From assembly GCA_905221615.1 (NCBI GenBank), contig CAJNDT010003979.1, positions 446,501 to 510,500 of the forward strand: DNA of 64,000 nucleotides, read 5' to 3'. The notes below the pieces were generated by a model. That model was not told where the DNA came from. It made no database searches and saw nothing but the letters and a program-made list of their open reading frames with translations. The translations under genes were made by a program, and so were the position numbers. Positions 1-10,980 of this stretch are shown piece after piece; positions within the stretch are counted from its first letter, which is position 1; the number at the start of each line of letters is the position of its first letter. This DNA comes from Symbiodinium sp. CCMP2592 (lineage: Eukaryota > Sar > Dinophyceae > Suessiales > Symbiodiniaceae).

Positions 1-266
1 CGATGCTGCTTCGCAGTATGGCGGAAACCTCTGCTTGTAGGACATTCCTGGAAGATATAGACGCTCGCGAGGTTTCCAGGTGGCTTCCGCCACCTTCCAG
101 AGTACTGCGAAGAGAGATCTTGGCAAAGTTCAACAAAGACTGGAAGGAGGCTATGATTCAGCGGGGCATCCGTCCCAAGCTAGTTCAGCAAGAAGCTATC
201 CAAGCGCTTTCCGAGAAACTTAGGTCTCTGGGCTGTAGGCTGGCTTTGTGGGATGGTAATGCCTGA
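1..266 (+). pseudogene. 3' fragment of dsRNA-binding-like gene (copy of 22418-22681)
   Basis: The open frame from the left edge to the TGA at 264-266 reproduces the last 87 or so residues of the gene at 21662-22681, with one visible residue change (Ile for Thr in the stretch FLEDxDAREV). It covers the last helix of the dsRNA-binding-like domain, the conserved WLPPP segment, and the Lys/Arg-rich C-terminal tail that ends in WDGNA. The rest of the gene lies left of the window, so I cannot tell an intact duplicate from a truncated one. The frame is open throughout. Confidence 0.6.
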
Positions 267-399
267 ATGCCGCACCTGCGACACACGGAAAAGGCTTGCA
301 GTTGGCACTCGGGCTTCAGAGAGGCAGTGTAGAGCATAAAGTAGCTACCGTAGCCCGCGGAAGCTCGAAGTTTCAGTCAGTCGCCATCTTTGATGTACT

Positions 400-600
400 G
401 GATCCTCAGGGTTTAGGGTTTAGGTTTAAGCCGTATTCCATGTTGTAGATGGTTTAGGATTTGGGGTTGATTTCTAGGTTTGGTGCCAAACCCTGAATCC
501 CAAAACCCTCACATTCTCAACCTGACACCCCAAACCCTAAAACCGAAACCCTAGACAGCCCCAAACCCTCAACCCTACACCCGAAACCCTAAACCCTAAG
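400..600. repeat. Degenerate interstitial telomere-like repeats
   Basis: This holds runs of TTTAGGGTTTAGG near 405-430, then many AAACCCT and CCCTAAA units mixed with variants up to 600. The TTTAGGG unit is the plant/alveolate telomere type. The tract lies downstream of the gene end at 266 and is copied at 22820-23015. It is too degenerate to be a functional telomere and sits in spacer DNA. Confidence 0.8.
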
Positions 601-1564
601 CTGCCAGGCTCCAGATCCTGAATTCCTCGTCAAGAGTTTTTTGCACGTAGCATTAGTGCAATGCCGGATGCGGGCGGCTTTAGGGTTTAAGCTTTTTGAT
701 TCATTTCGGCTTTGTAAGAGGCCCGGCGAGAATCGGGTCTAGGAATGGTTGCTGAGGCTTTGTCTCAACGAGTATCTCCATGAATACCCCAAGTCGGGCG
801 CCGAGATCTAGGTGGCACTTTGGGAATATTCAACATATCCGTGCTGGTTTCTATAGAGGCACCTATTCATCCTTACTTTTAAGGGCTCCCAAAACTACAA
901 CACAGAGATGCAAGCCGGGCAGCTTCAATGATAGGTAGGATGTTTACACGTTGGGTTCGAGGGCTCTGAAATGTCTAGCTTTCCGTCGTCAGGAGCCGGG
1001 TTTAGGGTGTGGGGTTTGATGTATCTGGCTTAGGAGTGGAACATATACGGTTCAGGTCTTCTTGGGTTTAGGACCGGGGTGCGGTTCGGAAAAGTCTTGA
1101 TTGCAGCAGGTGATTTGCATAGCTTTCAGCTGTGGCAAACCGCGCATGTTGAAGCTGCCACCAGCGCTGTATTACATACTACATGTGATCCCCTGGTCAC
1201 CTACAACTTGACTTCTTGCCTGGTTTCAGAGTTCAGCGATATCCTTGCCACAAATATTGCCACAGCCGTTGTAACTGCGACATCTGACGCAGCGCTCATG
1301 TATGTACCAGCCATGTTTTATAGTGCCTTTCACGACTCATCGTCGCTGCCCTTGCACTCGTGCACAAGGTGCGCCTTGCCTGTCTCGCAATGCCTGCAAC
1401 CAGCCCTTCCAACCCACATTTTCTGGAGTTCAGGGTTCACAGTTTCGGATTTGGGATGTAGGATCAGGGCTGTGTTTCGGATGCAAGGGGCAGTTTGCGT
1501 GGCTTTCCCGCCACACGGAATCCGAAGAACGGCTTGAGCTACCTGTTCCGATGTGGCCACTTCA

Positions 1565-1674
1565 AGGATCATGGGACTTAGTAAGTAGGTCCGGAAATAA
1601 GGTACGTATACGTATAGGTACTTCTAGCCCCACTTAAGGTACTTATGACCTTACTTACCAAGTCCCATGATCCT
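1565..1674. mobile_element. Short inverted-repeat element (MITE-like), copy 1
   Basis: This 110-bp segment begins AGGATCATGGGACTTAGTAA and ends with the matching inverted sequence (TTACTTACCAAGTCCCATGATCCT, shown here without its first bases as CCAAGTCCCATGATCCT). The centre carries an alternating GTACGTATACGTATAG core. Related elements with the same ends occur at 23969-24078 (inside the duplicated segment) and 26316-26423 (an independent location). It is too short to code. I could not identify a convincing target-site duplication. Confidence 0.75.
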
Positions 1675-2030
1675 CCTTCTAGAAGCCCTATAGATCCCTT
1701 TAAAGGACCCTTATAGAACTGTGGTTTAGGGTGCTGACTAAGTCTCATGATCGTCTCAGCAGGACACTTCTGGTGGTTTCGCACGACGCCGACTTCCTCG
1801 ACTCTGTTTGTACCGACGTCCTCCACTCAGAGGCCGGAGGCTTCTGTAAGCCCATTTTAAGGCTTTTTGGCCCAAAGACCATACCATACAAGGCTGTTGG
1901 GCTTTTTTGAGCACCATTCACCATAGACGAGAACACTCGCAAGCTGGCGGAAGAGGCGCGCGGCTCCTTGTGCTTTCTGTTGGCTTCACTCCAGCTGATC
2001 TCAGCTGGCTGCATCATTTGTTTCTCGCAG

Positions 2031-3911
2031 GTGATCCTGAAGCAGCCTGCAGATGGCACGCACGCAGGAAGCCTAGACACCAGCCTGCCCAGCTGGTATT
2101 TGCGGATCAGAACGTGCTGTCTTGCTGTCTTGGGCCTTGTGCCTGCAGGTCGAGCGCTTCCTGGAGTACGCAGAGGCCGACTCCGTGCTGTCTGTCTCAA
2201 AGGGTATAAAGGGTCCCAAGATGTCTCACAAGACGCACGGAACGCCATTTCGCACCAGAGGCTGTCCGCAAGCCTGCCCCGACTGCGGGCGCTGCTGCAG
2301 GTGGTGCTCCCGCCAAGGCAGGCTTCACAAGTCTCAAGTCGCCTCGCAGCCAGCCAGAAGCAAAGGATGCCTGGCGAAATGGGCGAAATGGCACATTCAC
2401 AGAGCGTCTGCACTACGGGCAACGGCCTTGGCCAAGATGCCACGTCCCCGTCCCCCACAAGCATGACTCGTGTGGCATTGTGCCGGAGAGGCTGATCAGC
2501 GGTATCGACAAGTTCATTGAGCGGGATACCGAGGAGGTCCGCTTTTATATCTGCAGGCTTGCGCCTGGCACATTGACATGACGGCGACAGGCCCGGGCCG
2601 AACTGCAAGTCCCGCTGCGTGTCATCGAGGGGCCGCTGATGGAAGGCTCGCCCTCATGCGGGAGAGATCCGCTCAGCAGGGGTGCAAGAAAACCGCGACT
2701 GGAAGTTCCAGGAGCTTTTTCTCACCTTCTCAGCCGGCAGTGACTACTCAAAGCAGGGTGGCATGCAAAGGCTTCCTCCGACCCCAGCAGCTCACGTTGA
2801 CACAATCCGCTGCAGCCTCGTACGAGATCTTCATTGCCGACGTCAACCCGAAAGCCCCACGATTTGTCGGGGTACCGGCAGCGAACGAAACCTTTACGAT
2901 CCTTTGCGGGCAGAGCAAGGGAGCTTGAACTCATAAAGACCACCTTCAACAAGGCCGAGTGGTGTTTGGACTTTGGACAGGCATGGGCATCATCGGAGAC
3001 CTTTTCGGATCCGGAAAGATTTTCTTGCCGCAGGCCTGTGGCTTTGCTTCACTCTCAATATCGCGAGTCTCTGCACCTTGCAGGCCATCAAGAGCGCGTG
3101 GGTCATGAAGAAGGCCAAGTGGCCAGAGATTGAAATCGAGTCTGCAATGCATTCTGGCCGTCAGTGGTCGATGGGACGACACATGCTGACAGGCTGTGCG
3201 GCTGTGGCATATCTGACCTCGTTCACGGAAGACGAAAGGCGCGCAGCCGTTCGTGTCTGAGATCGGCTTGAGACGACAGGTTCCGAGCTTGGCACAAAGG
3301 GTTTCCGTTTCTCGAGGCCGTCGCTGCCGGCGAGGACCCTGATCAGCCCAAGTGCTGATGGCCAGCCTTGCCTCTGCATCTTCCGGTTTGACATTGCAGC
3401 CCATGTTGGCTGGCTCGATCAGGCAACGGTGACAGGAGATGTGTACGACATTGGCAAGAATATCGTGGGAGTTGTCCTGGGCTGCAACAACTTCAAGGCC
3501 TGTGCTGAGGTTGCTGAAGCCAGGTGAGGCCTGGCTCTTGGTTGGTGAACCTAGGTGATCGACATGGGTGTAATGGTGCCCTGCGAAAACATCCTGGAGA
3601 AGGCTGTCGAGGACGCACATGAGCCAGCAGAGATGCGATCACCGAGTAGATCTCGTAGCACAGATGCGTGCGCAGCAAAATCGCAGGAGAAAGTGGATGT
3701 CATTGGACTTTCCGGGCCTGCCTCTTGGTCTTGACTTCTGGTGATTCGAGAAATCAGGCTTCGCGCCGAGGCTCATCATACCCTCCTTGGAGATGGTTTA
3801 TGTCGCTGTCCGTGCCTCAACTGCTCAGCTGTCCGGATTTGCGAATTGCTACACACCGCCCCACTGTCCTCATGCGAATCTCAGGAGCAGATGAAGGCGC
3901 GTGGCATGAAG
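2031..3911 (+). CDS. metH: Cobalamin-dependent methionine synthase, partial (cap and B12-binding domains)
   Basis: This encodes the cobalamin cap and B12-binding region of methionine synthase, which carries the methyl group between methyltetrahydrofolate and homocysteine. Confident exons: 2149-2180 (ERFLEYAE), about 2366-2418 (ERLHY), 2491-2536 ([12 protein letters not shown]), 2591-2645 ([12 protein letters not shown]), 2981-3033 ([13 protein letters not shown]), 3084 to about 3113 (IKSAWVMKK), 3193-3238 (AVAYLTSF), 3423-3497 ([20 protein letters not shown]), 3555-3611 ([19 protein letters not shown]), 3687-3715 ([10 protein letters not shown]), 3771-3807 ([10 protein letters not shown]), 3885-3911 (EQMKARGMK). 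The DxHDIGKN cobalamin ligand motif reads DVYDIGKN: the residue normally occupied by the cobalt-ligating His is Tyr here, with Asp and Gly intact. A 14-nt match GDPEA at 2031 may be a further microexon. The homocysteine and folate domains (5') and the rest of the B12 and activation domains (3') were not found, so this is a fragment or a gene with very long flanking introns. Confidence 0.85.
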
Positions 3912-5951
3912 GCGACCCACTGCGTGTGTCTTGCTGAGAATGGGGGGATGTGCTGCTTTTCCTCGCCTGTGGCTTGCCCACCCTCACAGGCATCGTTGCC
4001 ACAGCGTGTGCCGACGGCATCACCCTATACCGGGTTGCCTTTGAGAGAATACAAACCAATCAGCACTCATCAGCACTCTACGCCTAGTCTCTGATATCAT
4101 GAGCAGAAATGTATTAAACGAGGGGTGGTCTGGGAGGTGCTGCATTAGATACGGTCCACTATGATTGTCATCCGTCTGACTGACAGCAGCCCGGTAAGAA
4201 GCCCGGCATTGCTGGATTGGGTTGCGCCGGCCGTCCAGCAAGGTACAGTATACCGTCTCACTGCACCTGACAGCAAGAGCAGGCAAGTGGCGTCTTTCGA
4301 CGACTCCGACTCACCAGCCCTAAACCGCGGCTGAAGTGGCAAGCAAACTCCATTCCTACAGCTGTTGCATGCTGTTGCAAACGGTGGAAGGGGGTCGGGA
4401 CGAATTTGACGCTGGAGATGGGGGGTTCAGCAGTGAAGAGCAAATAACACAGTGCATGCGCAAAAAACAGCACACGTCGGACATCGGAGATCAGTAATTT
4501 TACTGCTGGCCTGCTCTGCTTGGGAGTCTGCATAGCACGAGTTCGCTATCATGGACTGCACGATCCAGTGGAGCCCTGGACTTTGTGACACAGTTGTGCA
4601 TGTCGGGGTCAAGATTGATTGAGACGGTTTTACCAGTAACTATAGTGACTACAGCTATTATCCAGGTATCCCCGGAGCATTACCACCTTTGCATGGCAAA
4701 GGCGAAGCTCCCAAAGGTATGGAAGCCGTGCTCTTCAGGCTGTAAGATACAAGATCGACTATGGTATGGCATCCAAGGGCCAGCAGATAGATGAAGCCTT
4801 TGTAGCGGTGGCAGATGAGAAGATGCGGGAGAATACTCAGATTGCAATGACAATCATGGTGTCGTTTGGGATCAACCCAAGTTTGCACAAGACTTTCTGG
4901 CACGTGCTGCAAGTTTCTCTGCTACTGACCGACGTGTTGAGACGGTTTCAATCATGTCTGTACTTTCGTGGCAGGCTTTCCAGTCCTTGATGCCTCGAAG
5001 CTGCGTCGTTTCTGGGAGTGGGAAGCGCCTTGCCTTCTGATGTCTGTTTGGTGCATTGTGCGAACGTCCAGTCTTGCTTGTAGGCCCCTAGTTCTTTGAG
5101 ACGTTGGCCAAACGAGCCCGATCTGAGTCGCTTCAATGGACGCGCAGCTGTGCTAAGGCCGGCGCATTTCTGATATCAGCCTGGCTTGGAGCCTACTCAA
5201 CTCAGCCTCGGCCCACAGACCCTGCCATGTTCAACAACAGAGACTTTTTCCGTCGGCCGTCAGCTGTTCTGATGCATCAGGTAGCCGCGAATGCCAGGTG
5301 GGGGCCCAACACAGAAGCTTGCAAGACTACTCAAGTCTAGTGGGCGACACTATCGACAGCTGTCAGACACTAAGCCTGGGCAGAGCTTGGCACAGAAGGC
5401 CGTTTGCCATGCCGCATCGCAAGCGAGTCATTAATCAGGATGATCAGGTGTCCCATGGACTTGCACACTGCATGATGCACAGGTCATGGCGGGTCCAGGA
5501 GCTGGCCAGGATCGAGCTGGCTTGGCGCCGCTTCCTCTCGCATTGAGAGACATGCCCCATGTCTTCAGTGGGTAAGAAGCCCCTCAAACTTGTGCAGCTA
5601 GCAGGTGCATGAAGTGAGCGCTGTGACAGGTGACTTTTGGACTGGCACTTTGTGCTCACGAGTGGAGAATCCGCTGCTCAAAGTCCGTGAACAGGCGAGC
5701 TGCGACGGGAAGCCGAGCTTTCCGTAAAACTGTCTTGGCATGTTGTGCTTGTGGTAGCTGGTCAATCTAAAGCAGTCCTGCCGGGCGTTTTCCACTCTCT
5801 CGAGGTTATCTTTTGGCTCTTTGTCTCTGCTATCGTCTCGGGTTTGCGGTTGGATTGTGAGGAACGTGGTGTGAACGTCATGACGATCACGATGACACTG
5901 CCAATGAAGACGCCGACGCCGACGACGGTGGTGATGATGATGACGGGACTG

Positions 5952-5987
<36 letters not shown>

Positions 5988-7227
5988 AAGCGGATAGGGA
6001 CAAGGACAAGGACAAGACTAGGCTCAACGGAATCACTCAACACACAAAGCCCGAGCCTCCGACGGACGGCCAACTTAATTAGCGATGGTCCTGAAATTGT
6101 TTTATTGTGGGAACGTTGTTGAGGTGGCCATGAATCTATGAGTATCTGTCGTGAGACCGAGAACGCACGTTGATTCGGATGTGGAGATCTTGACGATGGT
6201 AATGTTAACGATGATGTCGATGTTGTTGACTTTGTTGACGGTGACGTGGGTAATGATGATGGTGGTGGTTAGGTCCACGTTGACGTTGATTCTGGTTTGT
6301 TTCTTTGTGACGGTGGCTTCTGTTGTCTGTTGACCGCTGGTACCGGCATGATTGTGACAGACGTTCATCATGCACATGATGGAACTCACAGGTCAAGGAC
6401 CGCATGCTTGTTGATTCAACATGTCCGATGGCTGTGCGAGGACGGTGGTCCGCTGCAGCGTCGCTGAGCGCGTGGAATAATCCGCGTCCATCCAGTCACC
6501 ATGTGTGCCTGTGCCTGAAGAAACAGTTAACTCGAAGCAGCCACGAGAGGGCATGAAAGCAACCGACATTGTGGCACGGCTTGTGAGGATTGTGTTAGGA
6601 AGGGTCTGAGCAGGCGAGTCCTTTTCTGTGATCCATAGCCTACGACTCGAGTGCACCGCCTGTGTTGAAGTATTTGTGGTTAGCTCACACCCGCCACTGA
6701 ACAACATGCCGGCTCTTGTTACGTTCTACTTTGACTTAGACTTAGGGACTCTCTTGTTTGCATGGTTCCTCCATCACTCACTCACTCACCCACCTCACGG
6801 CCTGCCGTGGCCGCTCGTTCTACTTCTACTGATCCTGGCTGCTGAGGTCTGGACCGTCAGTGCTGTTGTTTCGAGCTGGAAGGTGTGCTCAGGCCCGCTT
6901 CCTCGCAAAGACGGAGGTCGCGGACTGATGGGCCGCAGCCCCGAGCATTTCGGATCCTTCAGTTACCGCCTCGGAATTGTGCCCATGCAAGGCCTGGGAC
7001 CGTCTCTGAGTGCTCAAAGACAGCACCGGGCCTCAAGAATTCATTCCATAACCCCGACAGATGGACTTGAAACCATACTTGCGAAGTCCCTGATCCTCCA
7101 ACGGTTGGGAGCCCGATCGACGGTCATCCGTCCGATGCAAATCCGCTGTGCAAGAATCCATTGCACAGCTTTGCGAGAATCCATTGCGCAGGAGCTTCAA
7201 AAATCAAGGGAGAAGTTAATGCGAAGA
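3912..7227. other. No confident gene; simple repeats and one possible exon
   Basis: I found no continuation of methionine synthase here. A possible exon around 4745-4910 reads YKIDYGMASKGQQIDEAF, then VADEKMRENTQ, without recognisable homology. A (CTG)n run lies at about 5949-5987, followed by ACAAGG repeats. At 6180-6310 there is a degenerate GATGTTGACGTTGA-type tract that is open on both strands because of its periodicity. The remainder shows only short accidental frames. Confidence 0.5.
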
Positions 7228-7390
7228 TTAAAAGACGGACCTTAAACCATGCTCCAGCTCTCGCTCCCGGGCCTCCCGTGCGTCTTGCACGGTCTGCTCT
7301 TCAGCAGCTAGCTCCGCGGTCGCCGGCCCTATCTCTTTCGACAGAGCAGGCTTCCGCACATCCAGCGGAACGGCCGCGAAGAGGCGCGCT
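7228..7390 (-). CDS. Possible coiled-coil exon, divergent from the Tudor gene
   Basis: The minus strand reads ALSKEIGPATAELAAEEQ followed by TVQDAREARERELEHG, a strongly helical, charged, heptad-like segment. The plus-strand frames over the same bases are Pro/Ala/Arg-rich and less protein-like. It might be an exon of a gene running leftwards, head-to-head with the Tudor-like gene that starts near 7431. No splice site or start was secured, and GC-rich DNA can produce such frames by chance. Confidence 0.25.
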
Positions 7391-7430
7391 AGCACAACCT
7401 CCCATGCCCCCTCCTGCTCGCAGGAACACG

Positions 7431-8090
7431 ATGGTGGAGTACCTCGAAGTTGGCATGAGGCTGCATGCGATGTACTGGGAGGATGGTGGCTCGGTGTCAT
7501 GTTGTCATGGCATCAGGCTAGGTCTCTGGCTGGGAGATCGAAGCTGGAAGCAGTCCTAGGTAAATACTATCCGGCCGCCGTCACCAATATCAACCCAAAG
7601 AGGAAGAAGGCCCCTGTGAAGGTGCGCAGGCCGAACGTTTGCCCAGAAGAAGCGCCTCGCCTCTCTTCCTCTCCCATCCTCAGGTCCACTACATTGCCTA
7701 CGGGGAGGAGGCCGATGTCTGGGTGTCCTTGGATATGCTCAAGTCCAAGGTGCCCCCGCTTCTCGAGCGCTCAACCGCTTCCAAAGTTGTCTCCGTGTTT
7801 CTGCCGGAGGCTTTGAAGGAACCCGCCACGGCCACCCCGAAGAAGACACTGCCCAAAGCTAAGGCACAAGAACGGGCGTTCATTCCGAGCCGCGCTAGCT
7901 CTAGCATCATATCATATACGTAGTACTTAATGCAGGAGGTATGCTCGGCGCAGTAGCGGAGTTTTGCTGCAGTTTGTCCCCGACAGAACTACATTCGTGA
8001 GCAGGAGCTGTCAAAGGCACGAGAGCAAGCTCTCGTACGCAAGGCAAGGGCAGAGACATTGGCAGGCGAGCTGCAAGCAGAGGCCCCAGG
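7431..8090 (+). CDS. Tudor-like domain protein with coiled-coil tail, partial
   Basis: Exon 7431-7485 (start ATG at 7431; MVEYLEVGMRLHAMYWEDG) joins 7560-7621 (KYYPAAVTNINP then KRKKAPVK) and 7684 to about 7910 (VHYIAYGEEADVWVSLDML). Joined, they give the Tudor/SMN-type barrel: a VGM start, a Y-x-DG-x-YYPA core, and a VHYxxYGxExDxWV end. Such domains bind methylated Arg or Lys. The splice phases agree at both junctions, with donors GTGGCT and GTGCGC and acceptors CCTAG and CCTCAG. A further exon at about 7988-8090 follows acceptor CCCCGACAG and reads NYIREQELSKAREQALVRKA, a charged helix ending at a GTGAGT donor. The third exon could instead end at the TAG at 7921-7923. The frame may extend upstream of 7431 (PPMPPPARRNT precedes it). 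The downstream end was not found. Confidence 0.65.
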
Positions 8091-8640
8091 TGAGTTCGCA
8101 TTTGGCCTGTGCGTAGCAGCTCAAACTGGCTCAGGCCTCGCGCATGGCACAAAGACTGCTTCAGCGCGAGCCCGGCCCCCAGGGGGAATGCGAGTTAGAT
8201 CAGCTGGCCTTATAACCTACTGGACGAACGAAGGCCCGGTGCAGTACGGAAACACGCTGCAGGAACCTTTAGGTATTGGAGCAAATTTCACGAGTTCAAT
8301 ATGAGCACCCGTCAAAACTTCTGTAATGTCTGTACCTGTAGTATAGACTACGGTGGTCGTGGAATACCAGATTTGGCCAAAACCCTCGAAAAGCGACAGG
8401 ACCCCCTCAAAAAGCGACACGATCAAAGAAAACCATCTGTTGTGACATTGGTGCCGCCGCATTTGTGCCTGATTTTTCTGTGTGATATATGGCTAGGCAA
8501 TCGATGCCCACCAGATCGTGTCATGACCCACTGCCCAATCTGTCTCACTACTCTCAATACCATGACTACTATAGGCCTAAAATTACTATTACCGATATGA
8601 TATAGACGATATAGATATAGCTACTCTGGACTGTGGCATA

Positions 8641-8716
<76 letters not shown>

Positions 8717-9377
8717 TTACTACGCATTTGACAAGAGTAAAGCGATTCCCCACAGACAAAGTTGATGAAATCTATGGAAAGCGATAACATGTATGGGCTC
8801 GGCCACAAACAAGAAGTTTTGACAAACGCTTATATGACTTTCCCAGCTTTTGCCACAAACATGGACACATCATCGCTCGCCGAAACGGGTCAGCACCTTT
8901 GCCAACCATCAGCGTTTTCTCGTCAATACCGTCCCAACATCGCCAAAGGTTGCAAGTTGCGCAGCAGGAGGCGCCCCGCTTTCCAACAGCTCGAGTAGTA
9001 GCCCGCAGCAGTGCAGCCCGTGGCACTTGTGTTCCAGGTGGCCTGCCTCCGTGCCAAACTGGCACGCCTGGAAAGCCAGGCCTCTCCAGCGGTGATAGTT
9101 CTGGATGTGTGGAGCACTACATAGCACTACGTGTGTAGTTTGAAGGCCAGTCCACCATTGCCGAAGCCAGAGGCCAGTAGCGGTAGCGTACGGTAGCCTG
9201 GAGGGAAGTCGAAGTTGCAGCAACAGTGGAAGTCAATGCCTATGCAGGAGCCAGATGCGAAAGAGGGCGCTGCTCCTGGTGCTCAGGCACGGCCAACACA
9301 TGAGTATGGGTGTCCCTATTTTTTCGGTATTTTTTCAATTTGTTGTTACATTTTTTCCGTTGCTCCGGTTCATGCAA
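8091..9377. other. No gene recognised; spacer with microsatellite
   Basis: Contains two AAAAGCGAC-type motifs near 8389 and 8412 (see 42780-42990) and a long trinucleotide microsatellite. The frames are short and unconvincing on both strands. Confidence 0.5.
8643..8717. repeat. (CTA)n microsatellite
   Basis: About 24 uninterrupted CTA units. The polyserine frame on the minus strand is an artefact of this repeat. Confidence 0.97.
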
Positions 9378-9520
9378 GCACGCAAGCAAGCAGGCAGGCA
9401 GGCAAGTAAGCAAGCAAGCAAGCAAGCACGCAAACAAGCAAGCACGCAGGCAGGCAGGGCAGGCAAGCAAGCAAGCAAGCAAGATCAATCAAGCAAGCAA
9501 GCACGCACGCAAGAGCCCAG
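9378..9520. repeat. (AAGC)n/(AGGC)n tetranucleotide array
   Basis: Imperfect tetranucleotide repeat of AAGC with CAGG and CACG variants. It is open in several frames (QASKQ-type and CLLAC-type peptides), which is expected of a 4-bp repeat and not evidence of coding. Confidence 0.95.
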
Positions 9521-9639
9521 CATGAAGCAGTTGTGGAAGTCTGACATGCAGGTTTGAGGGTTCAGGGTTTAGGACTAGAGTCCAAGGTCTATGGTCTTTT
9601 GTGTGACAGCAGACACGGAAGTGTTCACTGATTCAAATT

Positions 9640-10980
9640 TTCCTGCGAATACAATGAATACAAGTCATCATAGGAACATTGGTATTAACGTGACTACTTT
9701 TGCTAATGCTAATGCCAATACTCATACCAGTATCAATAGCTATATAAGTATTGACACTCCTACCAAAACCAACACATATACTCTTATGTTTGCTAAGACT
9801 AGTACGATCATCAATACTAATACTGACATTAACAAACTGTTGAATGCTCAAACCAAGACCATTGTACTAATATTAACACTTGTGTTAAGGCTTAGTTTTA
9901 ATCCTTGTGTTAATATTGGTATAAATACTGGCATTCTCTTGAATAGTGAACAAATTACCAATGTCAGCAATAGTATTGGTAATGGTATTGGAAACAGTAT
10001 GATTCTGATCAACCATTAGAGTATAGGTATTGGTATTCGTAGGAGTACATAAATGCTGATATTTGTATAAATACTGGCAGTAGTATTGGCAACAGCATGA
10101 GCAAGCATACTAGTATTGATTGATGATTTGCATTCGCAGGCATGTTGGTATTAGTATTACTCTTGATTACATCAATAGTACTAACATATTGATATATGAA
10201 TGCGCTAATATGTTTGTATTTTAACATAATTGTATTTATAGGCATGTACATCAGTAGATGCAGGTGTGTTTTAGTATTGGCATTTATATACATGCTAATA
10301 CCAATGTGGATATGACAATTGGCATGCGTAGGAGCATGCATGTGAATATTAGTGTTGGTGTTGTGCGAGAATAGGCATAAACCCATTACTAATATTCGCA
10401 CTAATACCCCGACGAATACCAACAATCAACTTCATATTGATATTGATGTGAATATTGCTACCGATTCTAATAGACACCTGCGTATACTAATGTACCTAAA
10501 CACACATACCACTATCCTACGACACCAATGTATGCATGCATGTATGTACTAATGTAAGAGTATAGACGTATTCATGTACGAATATACCATGCGAATATGT
10601 TAATATGCTAATATACTACTATACGAATACTGTAATATGCAAGTACACTGACATAATAATATACTACTCTGGCAACATATTGATATATTTCTACAGTATT
10701 AGATAGTATACGAATATAGTAAATATACTGGTATACCAATATACTTATGTACTATTGTACTAATATACTAATATGTAATATACGAACATATACTGATACG
10801 CCAATATACTAATGTATTCACGCGCCAATGTACCAATAATTGAGTATAGAAGTACACAAATATACTTCTGTTCGAATACATTAATGGATTAATTTGTTAA
10901 TGTACGAATCTATCAGTACATTAACATATCAACACTAATTCCAACATTGACACTCGTGCTAGCACTTCTGCGAATATTAG
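9640..10980. repeat. AT-rich island of degenerate ATACTAATATTGGTA-type repeats
   Basis: About 1.3 kb in which TACTAATA, TATTAGTATTGG and related words recur at irregular short spacing on both strands. Base composition is far more AT-rich than the flanks. Frames that cross it give Asn/Ile/Thr or Tyr-rich low-complexity peptides. No gene seen. The structure suggests expansion of a short seed word followed by heavy mutation. Confidence 0.85.

Larger units (their letters stand above)
1..1916 (+). repeat. Segmental duplication, copy A (partner 22418-24315)
   Basis: This stretch matches 22418-24315 in the same orientation with scattered substitutions and a few small indels. The match runs to the left window edge, so the true copy is longer. 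It ends abruptly at about 1916, after the shared string TTTGAGCACCAT. From there copy A continues into methionine synthase exons and copy B into unrelated sequence. It contains the 3' end of a dsRNA-binding-like gene, telomere-like tracts and a MITE. Copy A has a different short stretch at about 1720-1740 (a TTTAGGG-like piece) where copy B has a CTTTAAGGGATTATA-type sequence. Confidence 0.93.

Noticed and set aside
1079-1537. 152-codon plus frame in the duplicated segment
   Set aside because: It starts without ATG. The copy at 23482 differs mainly by replacement changes (for example Leu/Ser, Asp/His, Glu/Gln) and has a frameshift, so there is no sign of selection on the reading frame.
1745-2608. 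287-codon minus frame
   Set aside because: It runs across the duplication breakpoint and antisense to the methionine synthase exons, so it is a shadow frame.
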